Assembly: GCA_017311185.1 (NCBI GenBank)
Contig: JAESUZ010000960.1
Coordinates: 310,001-374,000, forward strand
Length of the DNA: 64,000 nucleotides
Direction of reading: 5' to 3'
DNA from: Proteles cristata cristata
Lineage: Eukaryota; Chordata; Mammalia; Carnivora; Hyaenidae
Every line of letters begins with the position of its first letter. The first letter of the stretch is position 1. Positions 24,404-34,870 of the stretch are shown one piece after another. Both the position numbers and the translations under genes were made by a program. The notes under the pieces were generated by a model. It worked only from the letters and a program-made list of their open reading frames with translations. It ran no database searches and was not told the DNA's origin.

Positions 24404-24499
24404 GGGAGGGGCAGAGAGAGAGGGAGACACAGAATCTGAAACAGGCTCCAGGCTCTGAGCAGTCAGCAAGGAGCGCAACACGGGGCTTGAGCCCACAAG
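24404..24499 (-). repeat. Internal SINE segment, inverted templated copy of 23363-23454
   Basis: The 96 bp equal the reverse complement of 23363-23454 except for one extra GAGA in a GA run. The private variants of that SINE are included. It lacks the SINE head, tail and TSD and sits between AT-rich tracts ending tataaatat and beginning atataaatataatt. It was therefore copied from the neighbour rather than retrotransposed. Confidence 0.93.
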
Positions 24500-24934
24500 A
24501 TATAAATATAATTGTATAATTTTAATTAAAATATCCTTTCTGATTTTGTACCTATTTAGTTGAGAAGATTATCTATTGTAGAAATATTATCAAAATTACA
24601 TATTTTTAAAGTTTTTAGGTTCCTGTTTGAGAATTTTTAAAAATTTATGGAGATTACATGGGCATAATGAATATTTAATAACATAATTGATTTATTATTC
24701 ACTGTCCAATATGGTTATTTAAAACTTTATTCAGTTTCTAGTTGTTTGATAATTTAGTCACATTTTTATACATGTACTCATTATACCATTGGTTATTGGC
24801 AGGGAAGAGTCAAAACTGAAGTATTGGTATAGATATTCATATGTGTAGCAAACAGCAATTGAAATGAACCAAGTATTACTTTATGTAGAAAGATGTATAT
24901 ATTTCACACAAAGATATTTAGAGCTAGATAAACT
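24500..24934. other. No recognisable feature
   Basis: Very AT-rich unique sequence. Confidence 0.4.
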
Positions 24935-25115
24935 ATACACAAAGGATAACATGTTATATGATTCTATTTAGATAAAGCTAAAAAACAAGTGAAAGTCATC
25001 TATGGCATTGAAGGTTATGCTAATGCCTGGAACTTGACCTAAAGATATATCTATAGAGTTAATAATGCTCTATATCTTGAATAGCGTATAGTTATACAGA
25101 TGTGAAAATCACCAA
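24935..25115 (+). repeat. Probable L1M 3'-end fragment
   Basis: 'atgattctatttagataaag', 'gctctatatcttgaatagcg' and 'gttatacagatgtgaaaatc' are in the order of L1ME-type 3' ends. Confidence 0.45.
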
Positions 25116-25117
25116 TT

Positions 25118-25119
25118 GC

Positions 25120-25152
<33 letters not shown>

Positions 25153-25164
25153 TATATATATGTA
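25118..25164. repeat. Compound (TA)n(CA)n(TA)n microsatellite
   Basis: About 12 TA units, then CA units, then TA units, directly downstream of the L1M-like fragment. Confidence 0.95.
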
Positions 25165-25239
25165 TTTTTATGTATTAAACTTAGTTTAAGAACATGTAAT
25201 AAAAGTATTAGAAGCAGAGTACTGTAACTTTTTTTTTAT

Positions 25240-25264
25240 TTTTTTTTAATGTTTTATTTACTTC

Positions 25265-25300
<36 letters not shown>

Positions 25301-25470
25301 CGTGAGCAGGGGAGGGTCAGAGAGAGAGAGAGACACAGACTCTGAAACAGGCTCCAGGCTCTGAGCTGGCAGTCAGCACAGAACCCGACGCGGGGCTCGA
25401 ACCACGAACTGCGAGATCATGACCTAAGCGAAAGTCGGACGCTTAACTGACTAAGCCACCCAGGCGCCCC
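25240..25470 (-). repeat. Young-subfamily feline SINE (antisense)
   Basis: It reads tgttttatttacttctagga, an expanded (GA)n block (25267-25297), gacagcgtgagcagggg and finally taagccacccaggcgcccc. The sequence is near consensus. The T-rich flank hides the TSD. Confidence 0.95.
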
Positions 25471-25711
25471 GATTTTTTTTAAAAATCCTTTCAAAAATCA
25501 AGTACAGTGGCTTTTTGAACTTAATTGTAAAAGATACAAAAGATTTGTCTCATGTTGTGAAAACACTTGACCAAATTTAAAAATATGGATTTTACCACAT
25601 GGAATATTAAACATAATAAACACATCTAAGTGCTACTTCTAATTACTGTTAAAATTATATTTATGAAGAATATAAAAAATTTTGTTAAGCTTTTATTTAT
25701 TTTTAAAATAT

Positions 25712-25923
25712 TTTAAATGTTGATTTATTTATTTTGAGAGTGAGATAGAAAGCAAGCAGGGAGGGGCAGAGATAGAGGGGGTCAGACTCTCAAGCAGGCT
25801 CCACACCATAAGCATGAAGCCTAATGAGGGGCTCAAACCCCACAATGAGACAAACAATGAGATTAACACCTGGGCTGATATCAAGAGCGGGGCACTTAAC
25901 CAACTAAGCCACCCAGGCACCCC
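25712..25923 (-). repeat. Feline-type SINE (antisense, older)
   Basis: Antisense tail gatttatttattttgagag and head aagccacccaggcacccc with many substitutions. The minus frame of 63 codons at 25729-25920 is SINE read-through. Confidence 0.92.
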
Positions 25924-26419
25924 AGGATGTTAAATTTTTAAAGTGAAATAAAGCAGCACTAAATATTTAGTAACCTACAATAAAATTTTAAAAATGAACA
26001 CAATAAATTGTTATCTTTATATTATATTAAGATGGCTTACTTTTCTTTTTCTACTTTAAGCTTTTTTGTATATTTAAATTTCCTCAAATAGATTTGAGAA
26101 ATTTATAACCTAAAACAAAAAAGGTGCTCACTTCCATTTATCTAATGAATCAAAAACAGGGTTTTTATGTGTAAAATGTCTCCTACACTGGAAAATATAT
26201 ATAATTTCTTACCATACATTATTTATGATACAAGAATTTGATGAATGACTAAGGAATACATGATATGCATCTAAAGAATAACAATATGGTTATCATTAAA
26301 TTTTACAAAGGCTGATAAAAGGATTAAAATTAGCTTAAAAAGTATTTTTCTTTCACCATCATTTTCACTGTTGTTATGTACCCTGATAAATTATATTATT
26401 TAATAAATATTTTAAATGC
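25924..26419. other. No recognisable feature
   Basis: AT-rich unique sequence. Confidence 0.4.
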
Positions 26420-26436
26420 ATAATACGCACTTTTTT

Positions 26437-26617
26437 AAATGTTCTTTTTTTTCTTTTCTTTTCTTTTTAGAGCACAAGCTGGGGAGAGGCAGAGAGAGGG
26501 GGACAGAGGATCCTAAGCAGGCTCTGCACTAACATCAGCAAGCCTGATGTGGGGCTTGAACTCACAAATTGAGATCATGACCTCATCCAAAGTTGGATGA
26601 GCCACTGAGGTGCCCCT
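26437..26617 (-). repeat. Feline-type SINE (antisense, old) with TSD
   Basis: Antisense copy with a pyrimidine-rich tail and head tgagccactgaggtgcccc; part of the tRNA-like region is deleted. TSDs 26420-26436 and 26618-26634 agree at 14 of 17 bases. It closes the SINE cluster. Confidence 0.9.
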
Positions 26618-26634
26618 ATAATATGTATTTTTTT

Positions 26635-27311
26635 GTTGAGAAACATTTATGAAATATCAACTAACTCTCATACGCTAATGGTCTATTAAAGCCCATATCA
26701 CAATAATTATCATTCCCTAATGAAGGCACATAATCAAAGCTTTATTATGAGGGTAAGTATGGATAAGCAAGGTATAGACATTCCAAAATCTCAAACTGGA
26801 AGAAAGTGAGTATTAAGGGTTCTTTTGCCCCCAAGACCCTTGTAATCACTTTTTTTTGGATGGTAACAAATTCTTGAGTTTTACTTTTATCATAAAGTAA
26901 TGGAAACTAGGGAAGTTATTTCTTGTGCTTAACTGGTCAACAACCCTACAGACTTGGTGCACTAGCTACTGTATCTGCATCAGAACACTCACAGTAGGTG
27001 AATTTTTCATAAATCTCTTGCTTGAATGAAGGGCAGGGAAGGAGAACAATCTCCACCTCTGACCACTGTACCCCAATCCATAGACATCTGTTTCTGACAG
27101 CTCATAGTTAGGTTGGGATGACCCATGTAAACAGTGCTTATAAGTTATTCAAATAGATTTTTCCTATTGAATGTTCCTATTGAATTTGTTTAGGGGACAA
27201 AACATATATGCAATCCCAGGCTTCCTGCCTTTCAATTCTGATTTAACCAGGTATGGTCTTGGCAAGAGGATTCAGAAATCCTGCTTCTAAAGTAGTTCAT
27301 CTCAACTCTTG
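26635..27311. other. No recognisable feature
   Basis: Unique non-coding sequence. Confidence 0.4.
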
Positions 27312-27341
27312 TTTCTTTCTTTTTTCTTTTTTCTTTTCTTT

Positions 27342-27372
<31 letters not shown>
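27312..27372 (+). repeat. 61-bp pure polypyrimidine tract
   Basis: Only T and C occur on the plus strand, in TTTTC-type units ending in a T-run of about 19. It could adopt triplex (H-DNA) structure. Confidence 0.9.
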
Positions 27373-27477
27373 AATGATGTTGAGGAGTACTTCAGGACAA
27401 TGAAATAATTGTTTGGGGAAATAAAGCCAGGCAGTTGCTAAGAATGTTAAAATCTGAGAGCACTGTTTTTTCACATG

Positions 27478-27632
27478 CTACCACTGGAGTAGCAGCATAA
27501 ATGCTACCTAGGAACTTACATTTAAAAAAAAAAATCAACTTTATAAAACCTCTGGAGGTGGGCCCCAATAGTCTATGTGTTAGCAAGTTCTGATGGTGAG
27601 TTTGCTCCATGGTATAGTTTGAGAGCTACAGA
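27478..27632 (+). repeat. MER5A-like (hAT-Charlie) fragment
   Basis: 'cctaggaacttacatttaaa', 'cctctggaggtgggcccc', 'gtgttagcaagttctgatgg' and 'agtttgagagctaca' follow MER5A order. Non-autonomous DNA transposon fossil. Confidence 0.6.
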
Positions 27633-27639
27633 TGTAGAA

Positions 27640-28869
27640 TAGCACATAAAAAGTGACTCTGTATTTTGTGTGGATATTGGATTTAAACTTACCACAACAA
27701 TAAATTAAAATGGGTCCTTGACTAAGGAATTAAATTCACTGTAAAAATTCTGCTTAGAAAAATGATATCCATATATAAAGAACTAGGCACAGGTCCTTAT
27801 AAGATCCCCCATTTATAAAGGTCTACAACGCTGTTGTCAGTAGGCTAGTATAGAAAAAAGAGATGACTAAGTTAAAGTGTTGTTTTAAATTTATGGAACA
27901 CTATTGATATTATTCAAGCTTTTCTACAGTCACTGTTTAATTTTATCCTCAAATTCACCAAGCAAGTGGTCTAGAAATATCAAATATATTTTTATGGACT
28001 GGAAAGGAGACTGAAGTTTTTAATGAAATTACTTAAAATCTCATGGTAAAGAATGAATAGGGCTGGACTTTCTGATTTTGAATCTGATATTCTGATGTAG
28101 GTATTTTAGGAAAAAAATGAAAGGGAAGATCAATTTTTGCTCAACAGGCATAACCACTCATGAAATTTATCATGTGTATGTGTGAGTGTGCCATTAGATT
28201 CCCCACCATTACAGAAAAGGAAACTGAGCTTTTATGTGAAGCTCAGAGCTATAATTAAAACAATCAAATTCAGGATCTCTAAAAAGATTCTGAATAGATT
28301 GCAGATTGCTTAAAAGCAGAATATAATCAAGCAAATTCAGGGAGGATTTAATAAAAACTTCTCCTGTCTTAATTATATGTACCAGTCCAATGGAGAGCCT
28401 GCAATAAAAAGGGATCATCTTGTTTTGCTTTTAGCAGAGACTCATTATCTTGCCATTTGTCATAACAAATATTTATCTTAAAATACGTGACTGACCTTAT
28501 AACTTTTCTCTCTGTGCAAACTATCTCCATCTGAATTTCCCTTCAACAACAACAAAAATAATTCAAAGCTCATTGGGTTTCCAGTTATCTCCATTTTTGG
28601 GTCTGTATACAAGGATAAGTGATAGACTGTGCCCTCAATTACCACCACTTGACTTCCATAAAAATATAAATATAATTTGCTTCAACTGTGTAGAAATAGA
28701 AATACGTAAACCAGGTTATAAACTAAACTAAATTGACAGCATGGACCATGTATCATTCTTTCTATTCACATATTACATTCCATATGTTACATTTTTTTAA
28801 AAATTAACTTCAGAGTCCTCATCAATGTATGTAGAATTTTCATGACAGAAAAAAAAGATATTGCCTTTC
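27640..28869. other. No recognisable feature
   Basis: Unique sequence with no frame or repeat I can support. Confidence 0.4.
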
Positions 28870-29340
28870 TTGGCAAAGACAGACAATGAACAAATAATTT
28901 AAGTGTCATAAATGTTGTAAATGTGAAAATACAAAAGGTCTATGGATCCAACCTAGATAAAGCAGGTTAGTCCTTCCAGAGCGAGTTACATAACAGCTGA
29001 GACCTAAAAGTGAGTTGTTAGATAACTAAATGAGTAAGTATGGAGAAGAGATTTTGTTCATACAGAAGAGCATGTTCAAAAGCATGGAGAGCGTGACTTG
29101 TTCGCAGAACACATGGGCGAAAAGCAGGGGTGGAAGTGTAGGAGAAGTCCTGTTAAAAGTGTACTGAAGAAAAAAGAAGAAGCCATTTACAAGGCCTTGA
29201 AGGCCAGAGATAGGCCTTTACCCAAAGGTGAAAAAGATGAAGAAATAGAATACACTTTTATTTTTAAAAAATGTTGAACATGGACAGGAGAATAAAAATA
29301 AGTTGAGAGGCTTTGTGGGATAGGAATGAAAACCAGAAAC
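28870..29340 (-). repeat. LINE-2 fragment (antisense)
   Basis: 'gcaggttagtccttccagag', 'cagctgagacctaaaagtga', 'aaaagcatggagag' and 'ggccttgaaggccagagata' are hallmarks of antisense L2. The 101-codon minus frame at 29187-29492 overlaps its end and is not convincing. Confidence 0.65.
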
Positions 29341-31456
29341 ATCAGAGCTTGAAGAGGAAAATTAATTAACTCTGAGGAAAAAGGAAAATGTAGAGACAAC
29401 GATGGGAGAGTTATCTCCAAGGGATTTGAAAGTAGTGACAATAATGTGATGCATGTAACATAATATCTAATATGCAAGCTAGACCTGTGCATGAGTCTCC
29501 TTTCTTACATATAGTTTGCAACTTCAAACTGTATACCTGATCCAGGAGGAACACCTTAATTTTTTTCCCTTCTATACTTTTCTCGCCTCTCAGCCCACAT
29601 ACGATATACTCTCTTTCTAGTCTTTGTGAAACTAGGAGACTAATCTTGATTTATAGCTCTCTTTAATTTGCAATTTTTTGTATTTGTGAAGGTAGTCCAT
29701 GAATCATTATTGTTACAGAATTGAAAGTGCTTTTCATGACATAGTTAATACCATACATTTGGAATTGTTTCCATCATATTTAGGAATCTCTTGTGATCAG
29801 AATGACATGAACAAGATGGTAAAGGGATCTGTCGGACATTCTAGCTCATGATCCTTCACCTGCACAACTACAGAAATTCTATGTTGCATGGTAGATGGAA
29901 GTTAGATGCAAAAACAAAAACAAAAACAAAAAGACAAAACCAAAACAACAACCTTGAAGGCTACACTCCAGCTTTATAAGCCAAGGCAAGCTGTTTAAAC
30001 TTCTTAAGCCTCAATGACTATCTGAAAAAATATGGAAAGAATATGTGCTTTTAAAATAACTTCTTTCAAGTATATATTACCAACAGTGCTTAATAAATAT
30101 TAAAATTTTCCATAAAAATATTTGAACTAGTTTTTAAAAAAATTTTTCAATTGTTCATTATTATTTGTTGAGAAGTATTACATTTAGAAGAACACATCAC
30201 TAAAACATTAATTAATGCTATTAGAAACAAAGATCACTGGATTTAAGGGCACACTAGTAAACATAATTTTGCAGACATAATCATGTATAATTTAATGACT
30301 TGAAGTATGTTTCATTTTAAAAATGGAAGTCTTAGTAAAAGAATCTTATCAAAGAGTGCCATGATATCCCTGTAGTACCTGATAAGTGCACTGTGCTCCA
30401 TGTGCAATTTATACTCATTATCTAAATCTGAAAACAACTGTTATCACTGCAAACCATAAAGAAGTAACTGAAACATTTAGGGTTTGAGTGACTCTTTCAG
30501 GTTCACTCACTTAATGCTTACTGGAAATGAACTTTTGAACAAGGCTTATTTGGTGCCACAGACCATCCTCTCTACATTTCCTAACATTATCAATCAAGAG
30601 AAGATATTCCACAAAATCTTTTCCATTTAATACAAGATCGAACACGACTTCCAACCAAGAACTTGAGAGATACACTTCCAGGAAAAATAGCACTCTAAGT
30701 TGCTTTGCTACAGGCAAGTAATGAAGTCTTTGTTCAAATCTTCAAAGTCCTTGTGATTGATTTTTATCCCCCTATAAAAATGAATTTATTTACATGACTT
30801 ATTAAGTCCAAAATCTCTTTTCCTTAGAAATTATAAATATGAAGAAACTATGTGTTGTGGTGACTTTTCTTCCCCACTGTCTTCTGTGGGAATTGGACAC
30901 AGAAGTCCAGGCTGTGAGGTTCCACAGGCTACTCAAGAACGTAAAATAATAATAATAATAATTTATCATCCACCAAATTAATGTTCTGCAGTAGTAAGGA
31001 AAATAAACCAATGGCACATTTGATTCTACTGGCTCTGACTAAATTACTTAAAGACTCAAAACCCAGTATTGAACATGTTATAAGTCCCAGATGGTCCTCC
31101 GATATCACTACCAAGTTACAAAATCCTTTTATATATTAAGCCAACATAAAATATTTCTGACACGCTAGACATAGGTGAAAGTAGCTTCCATTTCATTGCT
31201 ATCTCTCTGGAAACTGTCAAAGTAATAAAACGCAACTGCTGTCTAAATTACTCTGTGACCTATTTGCTTTGGGCAATTAAAAAATATAAAAACGATTACA
31301 TGTCTTTTATATTCTGTTTAATTTTTAGACACAGTAGCAACACTGCCAAAATATCAGTATAAAGTAAATTGGAGAAGAATCATTTACACAACCCCTCGTT
31401 TGGGACTGTGTACATTATGCGTGGTAGAAGCAGGTGTTTGCAAGATACAAGTTCAT

Positions 31457-31457
<1 letters not shown>
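29341..31457. other. Mostly unique sequence
   Basis: It contains an A-rich AAAAAC repeat (29909-29950) and a short AAT repeat (30944-30963). No gene or mobile element is recognised in about 2.1 kb. Confidence 0.4.

Positions 31458-31491
<34 letters not shown>
31458..31491 (+). repeat. (CA)17 microsatellite
   Basis: Pure dinucleotide repeat of 34 bp, likely polymorphic. Confidence 0.97.
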
Positions 31492-31494
<3 letters not shown>

Positions 31495-31984
31495 ACTAAA
31501 TAATTAAATAGTTACATTTGGTATGCTGTACATACAGCAGTAGCACAGATGAGTTTGCAACACTAAAGGCTTTTGGATTGTGGTGTTATATTCTGGTATT
31601 TAGATTGTTGATGGATTTATAGTGTGGGAACAGGGAAGAGCTAACTGTACTGATGATTTTCAGATTGCACACCCCCGCTATTTCTCATCTGCTGAAGTGA
31701 AAATCATAATATTGCACTGAAGCTGAGCATTAAATTCTTCAGTTCATGTGCATTCACTTCTCCCTTGATTCCTATTGTCCTCTCTTTTAATGTTATAGCA
31801 CATGATTAATTTATTCACTCACAATTACACTCGAAACAAAGCTCAAATTTAAGAGGTAACTTGTTTTAAAGAGGAGAGGTGAAGAGACTGTCTCTAGATG
31901 ATGAGTTCAGTCTGAAATTTAGTTAATAATAAGAACTTTATGGTGTTCGAGTTCTGAGCACATAGTAAAGGAAATCTTGTTTAA
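31492..31984. other. Non-repetitive sequence of more even composition
   Basis: No repeat is recognised and the composition is more balanced than the neighbours. It could hold a conserved non-coding element, but single-sequence inspection cannot show that. Confidence 0.3.
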
Positions 31985-32400
31985 AATGGAGTGAGGGGGG
32001 GAGTCCTGAAGGGGGAACTCTCTCACGTACCAGTTTTTGTAGTCTGTGTAACCATCAGGAAGAATAGAATTCTTAACACTGAAAAGGTTCCCATAGGAAT
32101 TTTATTTTCTCCTTTTAAAAAAAGTAAGGCAGATCTCTATGTGCCTGAGCAAAAACACACTATCTACCACTTGTAGCCAGTGAGAAACTGCCACAGCTTC
32201 ATTATTGCTCTTCTCCAGTGAACTTCTGTTAAAAATAACCCTTCCCAATTGCCTCCTTAAAACTTACTAAAGCTGACCTTCCCTTGGCCTCGTCAAACTT
32301 GACTGTTGTTTGCCATAGTTTGCTTGCCCCAAACTGCAATTCCTCTGCTATCTCTAAATAAACTCGTTTTGCCAGCAAAATAACTGGCCATTTTATTTTT
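31985..32400 (+). mobile_element. Possible LTR fragment
   Basis: The 3' part (ttgccccaaactgcaattcc, then tctctaaataaactcgtttt) has the look of an LTR R/U5 with an AATAAA signal at about 32356. The left boundary is uncertain and no TSD was found. Confidence 0.35.
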
Positions 32401-32703
32401 AGGGTTGAAAGTCTTGCATATTGTAAAATATCTATAAAACCATTTGGTGATTATATTTGTGTATATATTATTATAAAAAAAAGACAAAGGGAAGTCATAC
32501 TTGTAAATTTATGACAAATAAAATATGTATTTGAATGGGGTAATTTGACTTTCCTAAAGATTTAGCATTTTAGCCATATTTTCTATTATTATTAATCTGA
32601 AGATTCTGGCTCCTATTATTATTTATCATTATAAATCTATTTCAAGAAATGTGGGTTTCAATGGAACATTACATAGCATATAAAATTCAATTATTTAATC
32701 ATC
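32401..32703. other. No recognisable feature
   Basis: AT-rich unique sequence up to the SINE's TSD. Confidence 0.4.
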
Positions 32704-32719
32704 ATATAATTTTTTAATA

Positions 32720-32930
32720 TATTTTTTAATGTTTTATTTATTTCTAGGAGAGAGAGACAGCGTGAGCAGGGGAGGGTCAGAGAGAGAGGGAGTCACAGAC
32801 TGAAACAGGCTCCAGGCTCCGAGCTGGCAGTCAGCACAGAGCCCGACGCGGGGCTCGAACCCACGAACCGCGAGATTATGACCTAAGCGAAAGTCAGACG
32901 CTTAATCGACTAAGCCACCCAGGCGCCCCC
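32720..32930 (-). repeat. Young-subfamily feline SINE (antisense) with TSD
   Basis: Near-consensus from gttttatttatttctaggag to taagccacccaggcgccccc. The TSD catataattttttaata (from 32703) pairs with catataatttttaata (from 32930), differing by one T. Confidence 0.96.
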
Positions 32931-32945
32931 ATATAATTTTTAATA

Positions 32946-34724
32946 AAATAAATCTGAAATCTAGGAATTTTTACCATAGCAAAATAATTTAAAAATCATA
33001 TTTCAATTTGATTAATGATGAAATTATCACAATATTAGTATCTTTATACAGTTCTGTTTTTATGAAGTTTATCCGGGACTCAAAGTTAACAGATTGCTAT
33101 TCATGATGTTGATCATTCTCATTCTTTATATATGTGTATATATACATACTGATACATATATACTTATAAATGTAATTTTTAAAAATATATACATTTACAT
33201 ATATATGCATTTCTTGATTCCTCTCATTGAATACATAGATTTACAGCAATCACACATAGAAAACACAACCACATAAAACCAATTGTCAATTGTCAATTGT
33301 CACTTTTATCCAGACTTATCAATGTATTTTTTATTACCTTTTTGGTAGTGTAGATTCTGGGAATATTGAGTGATACAAGAGGTATTTCTTAGTAGGATTT
33401 TATGTTCTACTGATGTTCATCCGTAATACTATGCTTTTTTTTAATTTTTTTTGCTTTTTTGGTAATTTCCTTATACTTACTTATTTTCAAAGCTATGACT
33501 CATCATTCCCCTGTAGTTTCAAATAGTATCCAAAGTAACCAGACCTATCGGCATCTTTCTGTTAATGTCATCTACATTGTAAGTTCCATGGTTTTGCCGG
33601 CTAATACTGAGAGAGTAATGTTGGGTTGTGTATCCTGTCGCATTTTGATTTCCCTTATAACCCAGCACTTTCTTCTGATACCACTCCTCTGGACCACTAC
33701 TTATTACTATTCATCTCTGTTTGCAGTTATTATGTATAAGTATGAAGATTAAGTGTACCTTTTACTGAAAAACTGCCACATTCCTCAAATACATTTGTAA
33801 AAAAGCAGTTTCTAAATAACAAGTATGTCAGTAGTGTGAATGGAGAAAACATCTTGTGGATGCCTTTAAATGGCAGTGAAAACATGTGTGGGTGTTTGGG
33901 TGATGTGGGGAACTGGCCGGATGTTCCTTTAAATGTGGCTCATTAGTCCCTTTGAATGCCCTTCTTTTGTATTCACTTATTTTTAAATTGTTTCCATAAA
34001 TGTGTGGATATTTGTTTTCCACTACAGAAAAGTCCTACAGAATTAAAGCATATTCTCAGGATTAAGAATTACAAAACAAAAATAAATATTTTTTTAGGGA
34101 ATTTCTGATATCCTAGAAAGACTTTTTAAGGTAGTAAATTTCCCCCCGAATGAGACTTTTTCCTATTTGCTTTCCCAGTTTGAGCAACACTAAACGGTGC
34201 TATAATTTCCCAGATTTCCTACAATACTTTTTTTTGTTGTTGTTCTATTTTCACTGTTGTTTTGAGCATGGCGCTGTTTGTTTGACATATGCAAGAACTG
34301 TATCTGATTACTCAAAGAACACAAAACAATCTGATGGAAAAGTTTGAAATTTCTAAGCAATAAAGTATTGTAGTGCACTGATACTGTATATAGGTTAGGA
34401 AATTTTCCTTATTGGCATGGTCTGTGTATTGATAAATATTTTAGCACAGAAGGTACATACCTCCTTACTTATTCATTCATATACAAATATAAAATAATTA
34501 TGGAATATAAAGTCACTGCATTTATAAAAATACATAAGCTTTCTTAGTGGGAAAGAGAAATAATTCAGCTCTCTGCGTAAGAAACAAAAATGCTTATGTT
34601 TCTTTTCCTCTTGCATCGTACCACCAAGTATAGTCTTAGGGTTAAAGAGAATTTAGGTCAAATTAATCTCACAAACCTGTTTGACATTTGTCTCCTGACA
34701 CCCTGTTTTGGAAAAGACAAGATC
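32946..34724. other. No mobile element recognised
   Basis: AT-rich sequence with a TATA-type low-complexity patch (33127-33210) and three tandem TCAATTG heptamers (33281-33302). No credible gene. The 97-codon frame at 33459-33752 lacks any recognisable motif. Confidence 0.4.
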
Positions 34725-34870
34725 ATGTCCATTTTATCCATTCATTTAACCAATGTATATATTGAGCATCTATTTCATTTCAGGCACAGTGCTAGCTACC
34801 AATTACCCTGACATGGACAAACCTGATATGCCCCTTTCCTGATGGAATTTGGTGCATGTTCCCTGTGGAG
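34725..34870 (-). repeat. LINE-2 3'-end fragment (antisense)
   Basis: 'atattgagcatctatttcat', 'caggcacagtgctag' and 'cctttcctgatggaatttgg' follow the antisense L2 3' end. Confidence 0.55.

Noticed and set aside
20694..26634. Repeated similar units that might suggest an array such as CRISPR
   Set aside because: The units are dispersed SINEs in both orientations with irregular spacing and individual TSDs. The genome is mammalian.
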